Below are positions 41,704-49,018 of a stretch of 64,000 nucleotides of DNA, one piece after another; the stretch's first letter is position 1; every line of letters begins with the position of its first letter. The translations under genes and the position numbers were made by a program. The stretch is from Metabacillus halosaccharovorans (GTDB taxonomy: Bacteria > Bacillota > Bacilli > Bacillales > Bacillaceae), in contig NZ_KV917371.1 in assembly GCF_002019635.1 (NCBI RefSeq), positions 1,656,001 through 1,720,000 of the forward strand, in the 5' to 3' direction. Under the pieces are notes generated by a model. The model was given only the letters and a program-made list of their open reading frames with translations, made no database searches and was not told the DNA's origin.

Positions 41704-42056
41704 TGCTCAAGCTCACTTACAAGATCTTCGATAGGAGCATCTCCCCATAAACGTTCTAAATTATAGTAGCTTCTCTCATCTTTATGAAACACATGTGCTA
41801 CCACATCACCTAAGTCGATCAATATCCAACGTGCCTCATCAAACCCTTCGAGTCTTCTTACATGAATTCCGTTTTCTTCAGCTTGTTCTTTCATTTCTCT
41901 TGCAATGGCCTGTACTTGTTTGTCTGAGTTACCATGACAAATAAGAAAATAATCAGCAATTAATGAAATCCCATCCATATTGAGTGCAACCAGATCCTCT
42001 GCACGTTTACTATCAGCTGCTTTTGCTACGATTGTTAAAATATCTCTGCCTGTCAT
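41700..42056 (-). CDS. rsfS: Ribosome silencing factor RsfS
   Basis: Binds ribosomal protein uL14 and blocks subunit joining when nutrients fall; also linked to 50S maturation. The 118-residue protein has MDGISLIADYFLICHGNSDKQ and FDEARWILIDLGDVVAHVFH, then the signature RSYYNLERLWGDAP. I start it at the ATG at 42054-42056, which overlaps the yqeK stop by one base (TAATG) and follows GGAGG; the longer ORF upstream is inside yqeK. Confidence 0.96.
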   Translation of the reverse strand: MTGRDILTIVAKAADSKRAEDLVALNMDGISLIADYFLICHGNSDKQVQAIAREMKEQAEENGIHVRRLEGFDEARWILIDLGDVVAHVFHKDERSYYNLERLWGDAPIEDLVSELEQ

Positions 42057-42628
42057 TAACTTGTTTTTCCTCCTTCTAATACTAACCAATTGTATGTCTC
42101 TATTGTGTCCGGATATACGGCTTGATTTTTTTTCAGTAAAAATATCATTGTATTTTGTAGAGACTTTAAAAGAGCTTGATTTAAGCTGGTTTCTGCAAGT
42201 TCTCTTACTTCTTCCACCCCTGGAAAATGTCTTCCCGGTTCTATATAGTCTGCCACATAAATGATTTTTTCAAGCATTGTCATATTTGGCCGACCGGAAG
42301 TATGATATTTTATGGCCTGTAAAACTTCTTTATCCTTAATCCCTACTTCTTTATTAACTAGATATGCTCCAACAGGTGCGTGCCATAGCTCACTATTATG
42401 CCTTAATAAAATTGCAGGTATTTCCTGTTCTTTAATGATTTTTTCCATTTCTTCTTTCGGTCTAAATTTAGCGTAATCATGAAAGATGGCTGCCAGTTCC
42501 GCCTTTTTGACGTCTCCCCCATATGTTTTTGCAAGCCGGATAGCTGTCTCCATCACACCTAATGTATGAACATATCGATGCTCTGTTATTTGTTCAGCTA
42601 CTATTTTTAAGGCTTCCTCACGTTCCAT
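42056..42628 (-). CDS. yqeK: HD-domain Ap4A hydrolase YqeK
   Basis: A metal-dependent HD-domain hydrolase; the family symmetrically cleaves diadenosine tetraphosphate to ADP. The 190-residue protein starts [10 protein letters not shown] and contains [13 protein letters not shown], the HD motif [12 protein letters not shown], and [14 protein letters not shown] and [13 protein letters not shown]. The ATG at 42626-42628 matches the family and lies inside the end of nadD (11-bp overlap), so the pair is coupled. Confidence 0.95.
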   Translation of the reverse strand: MEREEALKIVAEQITEHRYVHTLGVMETAIRLAKTYGGDVKKAELAAIFHDYAKFRPKEEMEKIIKEQEIPAILLRHNSELWHAPVGAYLVNKEVGIKDKEVLQAIKYHTSGRPNMTMLEKIIYVADYIEPGRHFPGVEEVRELAETSLNQALLKSLQNTMIFLLKKNQAVYPDTIETYNWLVLEGGKTS

Positions 42629-43190
42629 ATAATTGATTCTCCTCAATATATCTTCTCACATCATCCTGAATAAGAAATTCTGTATTTCCACCTTTTCTTA
42701 ATCGTTCTCTTAACATTGTTGAAGACACCTCAAACTGTGGTATTTCAACCTCCATTACTGGATAAGGTGTGTTTGTTTGATACCCACTTCTCTTCACACC
42801 GACAAAGGTGACCAAGTTGATCACTTCATCGATTTTATGCCAATTTGGCAAATACTCAATCATATCTGCTCCAATGATAAAATAAAACGTATGTTCAGGA
42901 AATTCTTCACGTAGCAATCTTAATGTATCATATGTATAAGATGGTCCTTCCCGTTCTAATTCAATTGTATTAACTGAAAAGTCCGCGTGATCCTTTACAG
43001 CAATTTTTATCATATTAAGCCGGTGGTCACTGTTAGTAAAATGATCCAGTTGTTTATGAGGAGGAATTTGATTCGGAATAAACCATATTTCAGATAGTGC
43101 AAGAGCATGCTGTACTTCACTGGCGATTAATAGGTGGCCAAGATGAGGCGGATCAAAGGTACCACCTAAAATACCTATTTTTTTTGACAT
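42618..43190 (-). CDS. nadD: Nicotinate-nucleotide adenylyltransferase
   Basis: Makes deamido-NAD from nicotinate mononucleotide and ATP in NAD synthesis. The 190-residue protein has the nucleotidyltransferase motif [16 protein letters not shown], then [28 protein letters not shown] residues and [10 protein letters not shown]. Of two close ATGs, the second (43188-43190) has better spacing from GGGGG, so I used it. It overlaps yqeK and follows yhbY by 19 bp. Confidence 0.96.
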   Translation of the reverse strand: MSKKIGILGGTFDPPHLGHLLIASEVQHALALSEIWFIPNQIPPHKQLDHFTNSDHRLNMIKIAVKDHADFSVNTIELEREGPSYTYDTLRLLREEFPEHTFYFIIGADMIEYLPNWHKIDEVINLVTFVGVKRSGYQTNTPYPVMEVEIPQFEVSSTMLRERLRKGGNTEFLIQDDVRRYIEENQLYGT

Positions 43191-43209
43191 CCTCATATCC
43201 CCCTACTTG

Positions 43210-43503
43210 TTAATTAGGTAGTCGAATTTGTTTATTTTCTTTGGATTCTTTATATAATACAATCGTGTTTCCAATAATTTGAACAAGATCTGCACCTGTT
43301 CCATTAACAATTTCATCAGCCACCGTATTTTTATCATCTTCACAATTTTGCAATACAGACACTTTAAAAAGCTCACGTGCCTCAAGCGCATCCGATAATT
43401 GCTTAATCATATTTTCATTGACCCCACCTTTACCCACTTGAAAAATTGGATTTAAGTGATGAGCTTCAGAACGCAAAAAGCGTTTTTGTTTTCCTGTTAA
43501 CAT
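43210..43503 (-). CDS. yhbY: YhbY-family ribosome assembly RNA-binding protein
   Basis: A 97-residue CRS1-YhbY (CRM) domain protein that binds pre-50S particles. It starts MLTGKQKRFLRSEAHHLNPI, has the family loop QVGKGGVNENMIKQL, and ends with the strand QIIGNTIVLYKESKEN. B. subtilis calls it YqeI. It overlaps the end of aroE by 7 bp, so it is coupled to it. Confidence 0.95.
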   Translation of the reverse strand: MLTGKQKRFLRSEAHHLNPIFQVGKGGVNENMIKQLSDALEARELFKVSVLQNCEDDKNTVADEIVNGTGADLVQIIGNTIVLYKESKENKQIRLPN

Positions 43504-44339
43504 GATGTACCTCCTAGTTGGTTATATACAATTTTTGTCATTTTTTCGATTGATGGAGCTTGTTTTGTCCATATCTTGAAAGCTAATGCTGCTTGATGTA
43601 CGAACATACCAACACCAGTATGAACAGTTAACCCAAGCTCCTCCGCTTCTTTCAATAAAGCCGTATAAATTGGGTTATAAATTATATCACTAACGATTGC
43701 AGTCTTTTTAGCATTTTTTAGTGATAAAGGTTTCTGATCGATATGAGGATGTAATCCGACAGCAGTTGTTTGGATAATAATGTCGTAGTTTTCAATAACA
43801 TCCTCCGCTTCTTGTATGGTTAACGCATTGCTATTATTCGTAAAAGGACACTCTTGAATGAGCTCTTCAGCTTTTGAAATCGTACGATTAGAAATATCAA
43901 TATCCCGACACCCTTGGTGAGTAAGAGCAAGAAATATCCCTCTTGCTGCACCTCCAGAACCAATAATTAGAATTTTATGATCTGAGACCGGTTTATTGAC
44001 CATTTCTTTTAGAGATTCAACATATCCATTTCCGTCTGTATTGTGTCCAATTAATCGACCATTGTCATTCACTACAGTATTCACTGCACCTGCTATCTTT
44101 GCTGTTTCATGCAGTTCATCTAAAAATGGAATAATAGAAATCTTATGTGGAATCGTAACATTAAATCCTTTTACCTCTAATAACTTTAGGGCTTTAACAG
44201 ATTCCTTTAAATCTTCGGGTTCAACATGAAAAGCATGGTAATGATGTTCCATGTTTTTTTCTTTAAAAGCATCATTATGGATTGCCGGTGACATTGAATG
44301 CTCTACCGGACATCCAATCAGTCCATATAAATTCCCCAT
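43497..44339 (-). CDS. aroE: Shikimate dehydrogenase (NADP+)
   Basis: Reduces 3-dehydroshikimate to shikimate in aromatic amino acid synthesis. The 280-residue protein has the substrate site GCPVEHSMSPAIHNDAF, GFNVTIPHK with the catalytic Lys, GAVNTVVNDNGRLIGHNTDG and the NADP loop IIGSGGAARGIFLAL. An in-frame TTG lies two codons upstream; the ATG at 44337-44339 has GGGAG eight bases ahead. It sits among ribosome-assembly genes between yqeH and yhbY, as is usual in Bacilli. Confidence 0.97.
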   Translation of the reverse strand: MGNLYGLIGCPVEHSMSPAIHNDAFKEKNMEHHYHAFHVEPEDLKESVKALKLLEVKGFNVTIPHKISIIPFLDELHETAKIAGAVNTVVNDNGRLIGHNTDGNGYVESLKEMVNKPVSDHKILIIGSGGAARGIFLALTHQGCRDIDISNRTISKAEELIQECPFTNNSNALTIQEAEDVIENYDIIIQTTAVGLHPHIDQKPLSLKNAKKTAIVSDIIYNPIYTALLKEAEELGLTVHTGVGMFVHQAALAFKIWTKQAPSIEKMTKIVYNQLGGTSC

Positions 44340-44355
44340 CCTCAACTCTCCCTAA

Positions 44356-45462
44356 TTAAATTAGCGATTTTCTCAGTGTAACATTTACTCCTTTTGGTGC
44401 AAAAGCAACGATTTTTTTACCCGGATTATTAACTGTAACCCATCCTAAACCTGAAAAGACAACATCTGTTTTTCCTTCATGAATCGTTAATTCATGAGGA
44501 ACTAACTCCGGAAATGTTTCTACATCATCTTTTCTTGGTGGTGTTAAAAGCTCTCCAACATGTTTTTCATAAAGGGAATCAGCATTCTCCAGTTTAGTTC
44601 GATGAATAATTAACTCAGTTGGAATATAGCATACGAGTGCTTCTCTTCCACCTGATACATAATCTAATCTTGCCAACCCGCCAAAATATAAAGTTTGTTG
44701 TTCATTTAATTGGAATACTTTTGGTTTAATTTCCTTTTTAGGACTTAATAGCTTTAGGTCGCGTTTATCAACAAAGTGTGCCATTTGATGGTGATTAATA
44801 ATACCAGGTGTGTCATACAAGGAAGCTCCATTGTCCAGAGGTATTTCAATTAAGTCTAATGTTGTTCCCGGATAATGTGATGTTGTAATAACATCATTAA
44901 CGCCTGCAACTTCTTTAATCATTCGATTTATAAATGTTGATTTCCCTACATTTGTACAACCCACCACATAAACATCTTGTCCATTTCGATATTCATCAAT
45001 TAATTCGGCCACTTCTTTTATGCCATGTCCTTTTGCTGAGCTTACCAAACAAACATCAATCGGTTTTAACCCCAGCTCTTTTGCTTCTCTTTTCATCCAG
45101 TTAATCAGCTTTTGTTTTTTTACTGATTTAGGTAAAATATCGCTTTTATTCCCTATCAATAAAATTGGATTTCCTTTTACAAATCGTTGAATTCCCTGTA
45201 ACCAACTACCACTGAAATCAAAAATATCTACAATTTTTACAATTAATCCTTTTGTTTCACCAATACCGTGTAAAATCTTTAAAAAGTCATCATCTGTTAG
45301 TGAAACATCCTGAATTTCATTATAATTTTTTAATCGGAAACACCTTTGACAGATGATATCCTCTTTTTCTAAAGCACTTACTGGAGCATATCCAAGCTTG
45401 TCAGGATCTTGTGTTTGAATCGAAACACCACACCCTATACATGAAAATTGCTGTTCAGACAC
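44356..45462 (-). CDS. yqeH: Ribosome biogenesis GTPase YqeH
   Basis: A circularly permuted GTPase needed for 30S assembly. The 368-residue protein has an N-terminal zinc finger with C8, C11, C38 and C41, then the G motifs in permuted order: G4 (GNKSD), G5-like (VSSAKG), G1 (GCTNVGKSTF) and G3 (DTPG). A C-terminal TRAP-like domain follows. It starts 3 bp after the yqeG stop and continues into aroE. Confidence 0.96.
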   Translation of the reverse strand: MSEQQFSCIGCGVSIQTQDPDKLGYAPVSALEKEDIICQRCFRLKNYNEIQDVSLTDDDFLKILHGIGETKGLIVKIVDIFDFSGSWLQGIQRFVKGNPILLIGNKSDILPKSVKKQKLINWMKREAKELGLKPIDVCLVSSAKGHGIKEVAELIDEYRNGQDVYVVGCTNVGKSTFINRMIKEVAGVNDVITTSHYPGTTLDLIEIPLDNGASLYDTPGIINHHQMAHFVDKRDLKLLSPKKEIKPKVFQLNEQQTLYFGGLARLDYVSGGREALVCYIPTELIIHRTKLENADSLYEKHVGELLTPPRKDDVETFPELVPHELTIHEGKTDVVFSGLGWVTVNNPGKKIVAFAPKGVNVTLRKSLI

Positions 45463-45465
45463 GTT

Positions 45466-45981
45466 TTATTCCTCCCATTGAATCATACCTTTACGTTTCA
45501 AAGTAGCCATTATCTTGCGTTCAATTCTGCGGTTTATTCTAGTGAAAAAACCATCTGTAGAAGCAACTGGAACGACCAAAATGGTCTGAAATCCATTACG
45601 ATTTCCACCTAATACATCTGTTAAAAGCTGATCTCCAATTACAACAACCTCTTCTTTTTTCAAGTTCATATCTTTAACCGCTTTTAAAAACGCTCTACCC
45701 ATTGGCTTTCTAGCCTTATAGATAAAAGGAATCTTATGAGGTTCTGAAAATGCTTTTACACGTAATTCATTATTATTAGATACAATGGTAATTTTGATAT
45801 CTAGGTCCTTCACTTCTTTAAACCACTCAATTAGTTGTGGGGTAGCATCTGGTCGATCCCATTCAACAAGAGTGTTATCTAAATCTGTAATAATACCTTT
45901 TATTCCGCTTTCCTTTAATTTCATAGGAGATATATGAAAAATACTTTTTACATAATCTCCAGGTAAAAATAACTGTAGCAT
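45466..45981 (-). CDS. yqeG: HAD-family phosphatase YqeG
   Basis: A 171-residue HAD IIIA phosphatase, related to phosphatidylglycerophosphate phosphatases, so a lipid substrate is possible but unproven. The nucleophile motif is ITDLDNTLVEWD (about 32-43); the second motif VSNNNE and the acidic VIGDQLLTDVLGGNRNG follow. It is the first gene of the yqeG-yqeM operon. Its promoter must lie in the gap with sda, but I could not pick one. Confidence 0.94.
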   Translation of the reverse strand: MLQLFLPGDYVKSIFHISPMKLKESGIKGIITDLDNTLVEWDRPDATPQLIEWFKEVKDLDIKITIVSNNNELRVKAFSEPHKIPFIYKARKPMGRAFLKAVKDMNLKKEEVVVIGDQLLTDVLGGNRNGFQTILVVPVASTDGFFTRINRRIERKIMATLKRKGMIQWEE

Positions 45982-46360
45982 GAGTTTTTAACACCTCATT
46001 ATCATTTTTTTGCCAACTTACATCATATCGAATTTATTTCATTCTTTCAAAACAAAATTAAAGTATATGAAAATTCAACACAAAAAATCACAAAAACTTT
46101 TCGACATTTTCCGACCACCTTCAACACTTGTGGATAATATTATACACAATATCCACCCTGTAATACCTCATTTTTATCACCTTATAAACAACATACCCAC
46201 AATTTATCCACTGTTAATTGTGGATAACAGAACGGTTGTTCTCACTTTTGATTTCTGTTAGATTTAAGTTAATAACAAAATATAACATTTTTTAGATGTC
46301 TTATTGTATAAGACCATAACAAATGTTAGGAGGTGGAGAGCCAAGTACTTGGCCATTCAT
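45982..46360. other. Divergent regulatory region yqeG-sda with DnaA boxes
   Basis: A 379-bp gap that is extremely AT-rich. It contains a cluster of DnaA-box sequences (46129-46227) and the sda leader. The remaining part 46010-46120 shows no gene or hairpin I can support. Confidence 0.7.
46129..46227. promoter_or_regulatory. DnaA box cluster upstream of sda
   Basis: TTATCCACA matches at 46129-46137 (minus) and 46219-46227 (minus), with one-mismatch boxes TTATACACA at 46140-46148 and TTATCCACT at 46204-46212 (both plus). The last two sites form the inverted pair TTATCCAC-N8-GTGGATAA at 46204-46227. Confidence 0.85.
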
Positions 46361-46501
46361 ATGCGTAAACTTTCTGACGAACTACTAATTGAATCTTACT
46401 TTAAAGCGATCGAAATGAAACTAAATGATGATTTTATAGAATTAATTATGATTGAAATTAAACGCCGTTCTTTGGGACATGTGTTAAAAGCTTCTTCTTA
46501 A
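46361..46501 (+). CDS. sda: Sporulation checkpoint inhibitor Sda
   Basis: Sda is a small helical hairpin that binds histidine kinase KinA and blocks entry into sporulation when replication is disturbed or newly started. The 46-residue form [20 protein letters not shown] then [12 protein letters not shown] is the conserved length, so I start at the ATG at 46361. A TTG at 46349, in frame and with GGAGAG eight bases ahead, would add four residues and has the better ribosome site (see findings). DnaA boxes upstream link expression to the replication cycle. Confidence 0.93.
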   Translation: MRKLSDELLIESYFKAIEMKLNDDFIELIMIEIKRRSLGHVLKASS

Positions 46502-46507
46502 AGCTTA

Positions 46508-46537
46508 ACACTGTCGCCAGACGGCTTTTTTTTATTC
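46508..46537 (+). terminator. Possible terminator of sda
   Basis: A small hairpin around GTCGCCAGACGGC followed by a run of eight T, just past the sda stop. The stem is short, so efficiency is uncertain. Confidence 0.5.
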
Positions 46538-46690
46538 ATTATTTATACTTTGTCCATTCTGTTTTTACACTACTCTTTCAGCTTTATATGTAACATCTAA
46601 TTTGTGAATGTTATTATACCATTTGTTGTGAAGCACCACTATCTTTAATTCCTTACTGACAAGAATTTAACAAAGGATCAACATTAGTGT

Positions 46691-46724
46691 AAAAGCCTTC
46701 AGCAATTTCATGAAGGCTTCATCA
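46691..46724 (-). terminator. Terminator of the small membrane protein gene
   Basis: Minus-strand AGCCTTCA / TGAAGGCT (46693-46718) followed by TTTAC, downstream of the ORF at 46738. Confidence 0.7.
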
Positions 46725-46737
46725 TGTCATTTTTTTA

Positions 46738-46893
46738 TTAACGATAGTGATTGAAGTAATAATAACCTCCGCCAATGACAAGCAACAAAATTAACAATAC
46801 TACAATAAATTTATACCAATATCCATACCCTGCTGTAACAGCTGCAGGGTAATACGGGTATGGCGCTGGTCCATATGGTGAATAACCATACAT
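46738..46893 (-). CDS. Small Tyr/Pro-rich single-pass membrane protein
   Basis: A 51-residue ORF with the strong ribosome site GAAGGAGG. The first 20 or so residues are Tyr/Pro/Gly-rich (MYGYSPYGPAPYPYYPAAVT); then a hydrophobic helix (about 28-43, FIVVLLILLLVIGG) and a short Tyr/His tail. I do not recognise an exact family; the composition recalls small spore-coat-associated or YjcZ-like proteins. It is divergent from sigK and its upstream region has sporulation-like CATACATA, so mother-cell expression is a reasonable guess. Confidence 0.75.
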   Translation of the reverse strand: MYGYSPYGPAPYPYYPAAVTAGYGYWYKFIVVLLILLLVIGGGYYYFNHYR

Positions 46894-47049
46894 CTGTTTT
46901 CCTCCTTCATTAGTCCCTTTTTTATATTACTATGTATGTAACCTAATAAGAGCGTAGGCTTTTACCCTGCATCGTCCAAATAACTTACAAATGTGAGAAT
47001 ATAAATGTTTGTGTAAGAAAAGAATCTAAAATAACTTTCATTTGTACAG

Positions 47050-47099
47050 ACACAAACAAGCTTCCTTCAACATACACATGACTTATAGGCACGCGCCTA
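47050..47099 (+). promoter_or_regulatory. Candidate sporulation promoter and hairpin ahead of sigK
   Basis: CATACACAT at 47071-47079 resembles SigE/SigK -10 boxes. A weak -35 (ACA-rich) lies about 16 bases upstream. TAGGC / GCCTA (47086-47099) forms a small hairpin near the expected start. Confidence 0.4.
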
Positions 47100-47126
47100 G
47101 ATTATGTTTTTAGTGGAGGTGGGGGT

Positions 47127-47852
47127 ATGACAGGGCTCATAACAGCACTAGGCTTCTTTGTAAAAGAATTAGTGTTCTTAGTATCTTATGTAAAGAACAA
47201 TGCCTTTCCACAGCCTTTGTCTGCTACAGACGAAAAGAAGTATCTACAAAAAATGTCTGAAGGTGATGAGTATGCAAGGAACCTGCTAATTGAACATAAC
47301 TTGCGACTCGTTGCTCATATTGTTAAAAAGTTTGAAAATACTGGTGAAGATTCTGAGGACTTAATATCGATCGGGACAATCGGGTTAATTAAAGCGATTG
47401 AAAGCTATTCACAAGGTAAAGGAACAAAACTTGCTACTTATGCTGCGCGTTGTATCGAAAATGAAATCCTAATGCATTTACGTGCCTTAAAAAAGACTAA
47501 AAAAGATGTTTCTTTACACGACCCTATCGGTCAAGATAAAGAAGGAAATGAAATCAGCTTAATTGATGTTCTAAAATCAGAAAACGAAGATGTGATTGAC
47601 ACTATTCAGTTAAATATGGAATTGGAAAAAGTTAAGGAATACATTGATATACTGGATGGTAGGGAAAAGGAAGTTATTGTCGGAAGATTTGGGCTTGATT
47701 TAAAAAAAGAAAAGACACAGCGTGAGATCGCAAAAGAACTCGGTATCTCAAGAAGCTATGTATCTAGAATTGAAAAACGCGCCTTAATGAAAATGTTTCA
47801 TGAGTTTTATCGTGCAGAAAAGGAAAAGCGAAATCGTTTAAAAGAAAAATAA
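47127..47852 (+). CDS. sigK: Sporulation sigma factor K (pro-SigK), uninterrupted
   Basis: Directs late mother-cell transcription (coat, cortex and release genes). The 241-residue protein is intact, unlike the split gene of B. subtilis 168, which is joined by excision of the skin element. The hydrophobic N-terminal pro-sequence (about residues 1-20, [20 protein letters not shown]) is the target of the SpoIVFB intramembrane protease. Region 2 contains [16 protein letters not shown] and [20 protein letters not shown]; region 4 ends with [20 protein letters not shown]. The ribosome site GGAGGTGGGGG is strong. Confidence 0.97.
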   Translation: MTGLITALGFFVKELVFLVSYVKNNAFPQPLSATDEKKYLQKMSEGDEYARNLLIEHNLRLVAHIVKKFENTGEDSEDLISIGTIGLIKAIESYSQGKGTKLATYAARCIENEILMHLRALKKTKKDVSLHDPIGQDKEGNEISLIDVLKSENEDVIDTIQLNMELEKVKEYIDILDGREKEVIVGRFGLDLKKEKTQREIAKELGISRSYVSRIEKRALMKMFHEFYRAEKEKRNRLKEK

Positions 47853-47861
47853 TACGTAATA

Positions 47862-47895
47862 GAAGAAGGACACATTCAATTGTGTCCTTCTTTCA
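47862..47895. terminator. Bidirectional terminator between sigK and the small-gene cluster
   Basis: AGAAGGACACA / TGTGTCCTTCT around a 6-base loop, with T-rich sequence on the plus side. Confidence 0.85.
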
Positions 47896-47933
47896 ACTTT
47901 TCTTTCATTTCATTCTTCATCTATTGAACTTGG

Positions 47934-47987
47934 CTAGGTAGTGTCCTTCTCAACAATTAAATGTAGCAGTAATTCGATTTTTAACAT
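47934..47987 (-). CDS. Possible 17-residue peptide downstream of the yrzI-type gene
   Basis: ATG at 47985-47987 with CGGAGGCGA seven bases upstream, reading MLKIELLLHLIVEKDTT. The ribosome site is the main evidence; 17 codons are too few for statistics. The sequence is hydrophobic (Leu/Ile-rich), then acidic. It follows the yrzI-type gene by 37 bp on the same strand, so it would share that transcript. It may equally be a chance ORF. Confidence 0.35.
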   Translation of the reverse strand: MLKIELLLHLIVEKDTT

Positions 47988-48024
47988 ATTTATCGCCTCC
48001 GTTATTTTTTAATTTAGCATTCAT

Positions 48025-48171
48025 TTACATGTTGTGAAAGTTCTCAAATTGCTTTGTTTTTACTTCTTCCATTCTTTTTTGGATCTCTTGATCATGTTGA
48101 ATATCAGTTTTGGTTTTCTTTTTTTTAGAAACAGAAAGTGTCAGCGTAATAAAGAATAAGTTAATTGTCAT
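48025..48171 (-). CDS. yrzI: YrzI-family small protein
   Basis: A 48-residue ORF with a near-perfect ribosome site AAAGGAGGTGA. It starts MTINLFFITLTLSVSKKKK, matching the short hydrophobic start and following Lys run of the YrzI family (annotated as probable sporulation proteins in Bacillus), then an acidic/basic helix DQEIQKRMEEVKTKQFENF. The family assignment rests on this pattern and length. It lies between sigK and mtnN; in related genomes yrzI genes cluster in the same area. Function is unknown. Confidence 0.78.
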   Translation of the reverse strand: MTINLFFITLTLSVSKKKKTKTDIQHDQEIQKRMEEVKTKQFENFHNM

Positions 48172-48267
48172 GTGTATCACCTCCTTTAAGTTATTTAACA
48201 CCTTAACAGGCTGCCAAATCCTTAGAGGAATTATGAATTCTCTTTGTGACGTGATGTCTTAATGACT

Positions 48268-48309
48268 AAAAAAATAAAACACGCCACAGGGGCAACCTGC
48301 AGCGTGTTT
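48268..48309 (-). terminator. Terminator-like hairpin B between the 24-codon ORF and yrzI
   Basis: Minus-strand AAACACGC, GCAGG pair with CCTG(T), GCGTGTTT, followed by TATTTTTTT. It lies about 95 bp ahead of the yrzI start. Confidence 0.8.
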
Positions 48310-48321
48310 AAATAACGATAT

Positions 48322-48363
48322 AAATACGCCACAAGGATTCAAATCATCCCGAGGCGTGTGTTT
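48322..48363 (-). terminator. Terminator-like hairpin A after the 24-codon ORF
   Basis: Minus-strand ACACACGCC and GGAT pair with ATCC and GGCGTATTT. The arms are near-copies of those of hairpin B, so alternative pairing between the two is possible. Confidence 0.7.
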
Positions 48364-48396
48364 TGCTGATCTTTTAGCAATCAATTAAGTAAATAA

Positions 48397-48471
48397 TTAA
48401 GATACACCAATTCGGTCGATAAGAATGATTAAGTTATTGTTATGTGAATTTGTTCGCTTTTTCATGTTCAT
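48397..48471 (-). CDS. 24-codon leader-like peptide
   Basis: ATG at 48469-48471 behind AAAGGAGGTCGAAGG, an excellent ribosome site. The peptide starts MNMKKRTNSHNNNLIILI and ends DRIGVS. I know no family. It is followed at once by two hairpins with repeated, mutually complementary arms and then by yrzI, which resembles a leader-peptide/attenuator layout. It could also be an independent small protein or a peptide toxin-like ORF. Confidence 0.55.
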   Translation of the reverse strand: MNMKKRTNSHNNNLIILIDRIGVS

Positions 48472-48589
48472 TTCCTTCGACCTCCTTTTATTATTTACTA
48501 TTACAATGGTAATTATATCCACGATTTCCAATTATGTAAATACGTAATGAAAAATTTATATATTCAGACAATTAGGATTAGCTTTATTT

Positions 48590-48628
48590 CAATAAAAAAA
48601 CCAATCTCATATAATGAAATTGGCTATT
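48590..48628 (-). terminator. Terminator after yrhC
   Basis: Minus-strand CCAAT(T)TCA / TGA(G)ATTGG followed by TTTTTTTATT. Confidence 0.85.
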
Positions 48629-48637
48629 TTGCAATAT

Positions 48638-48871
48638 TTATTTGTTTTCTGCTTCATTTAATTGTTTCTTATATTTTAACGACATTCTGAAGCTTACAAA
48701 AGCTCCAATTAAAAATAGTATGGTCGTAATCATTAGAACAATATCATACATAGCATGCTTTCCTTGATCCGGCAAAACGACACCTATATATATAAATACG
48801 CTTGCTGCTAATAGAACAAATGCATAATTTTTAAAATCTGTTACCAGCGCTTGTAATGCTTTTTTATTCAT
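48638..48871 (-). CDS. yrhC: YrhC-family membrane protein
   Basis: A 77-residue protein with two membrane helices (about 15-33 and 45-65) and the shared segment FIYIGVVLPDQGKHAMYDIV between them, which identifies the YrhC family. In B. subtilis yrhC ends the yrrT-mtnN-mccA-mccB-yrhC methionine-to-cysteine operon. Here it lies beside mtnN, but yrrT, mccA and mccB are absent and a terminator-like hairpin separates the two genes. Function unknown. Confidence 0.85.
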   Translation of the reverse strand: MNKKALQALVTDFKNYAFVLLAASVFIYIGVVLPDQGKHAMYDIVLMITTILFLIGAFVSFRMSLKYKKQLNEAENK

Positions 48872-48957
48872 ACAATCACCTACTAACTGTGTTATATATA
48901 AACAATAACACAGCCTAGCAGACTATTAATCAAGTAAATTAACCCAATGGTGGGATA

Positions 48958-49014
48958 ATTTTTAAAAAATGACTCAAATGTTTGAGATCCTGCTCAACGA
49001 TTTAAGTCATTTTG
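48958..49014 (-). terminator. Terminator of mtnN
   Basis: Minus-strand AAAATGACT, AAAT and TTGAG pair with CTCAA, ATTT and AGTCATTTT, followed by TTAAA. A long interrupted stem. Confidence 0.85.
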
Positions 49015-49018
49015 ACAT

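Noticed and set aside
46193-46201. ATACCCACA as a further DnaA box
   Set aside because: It differs from TTATCCACA at two or more positions, including the generally required start, so I left it out of the cluster.
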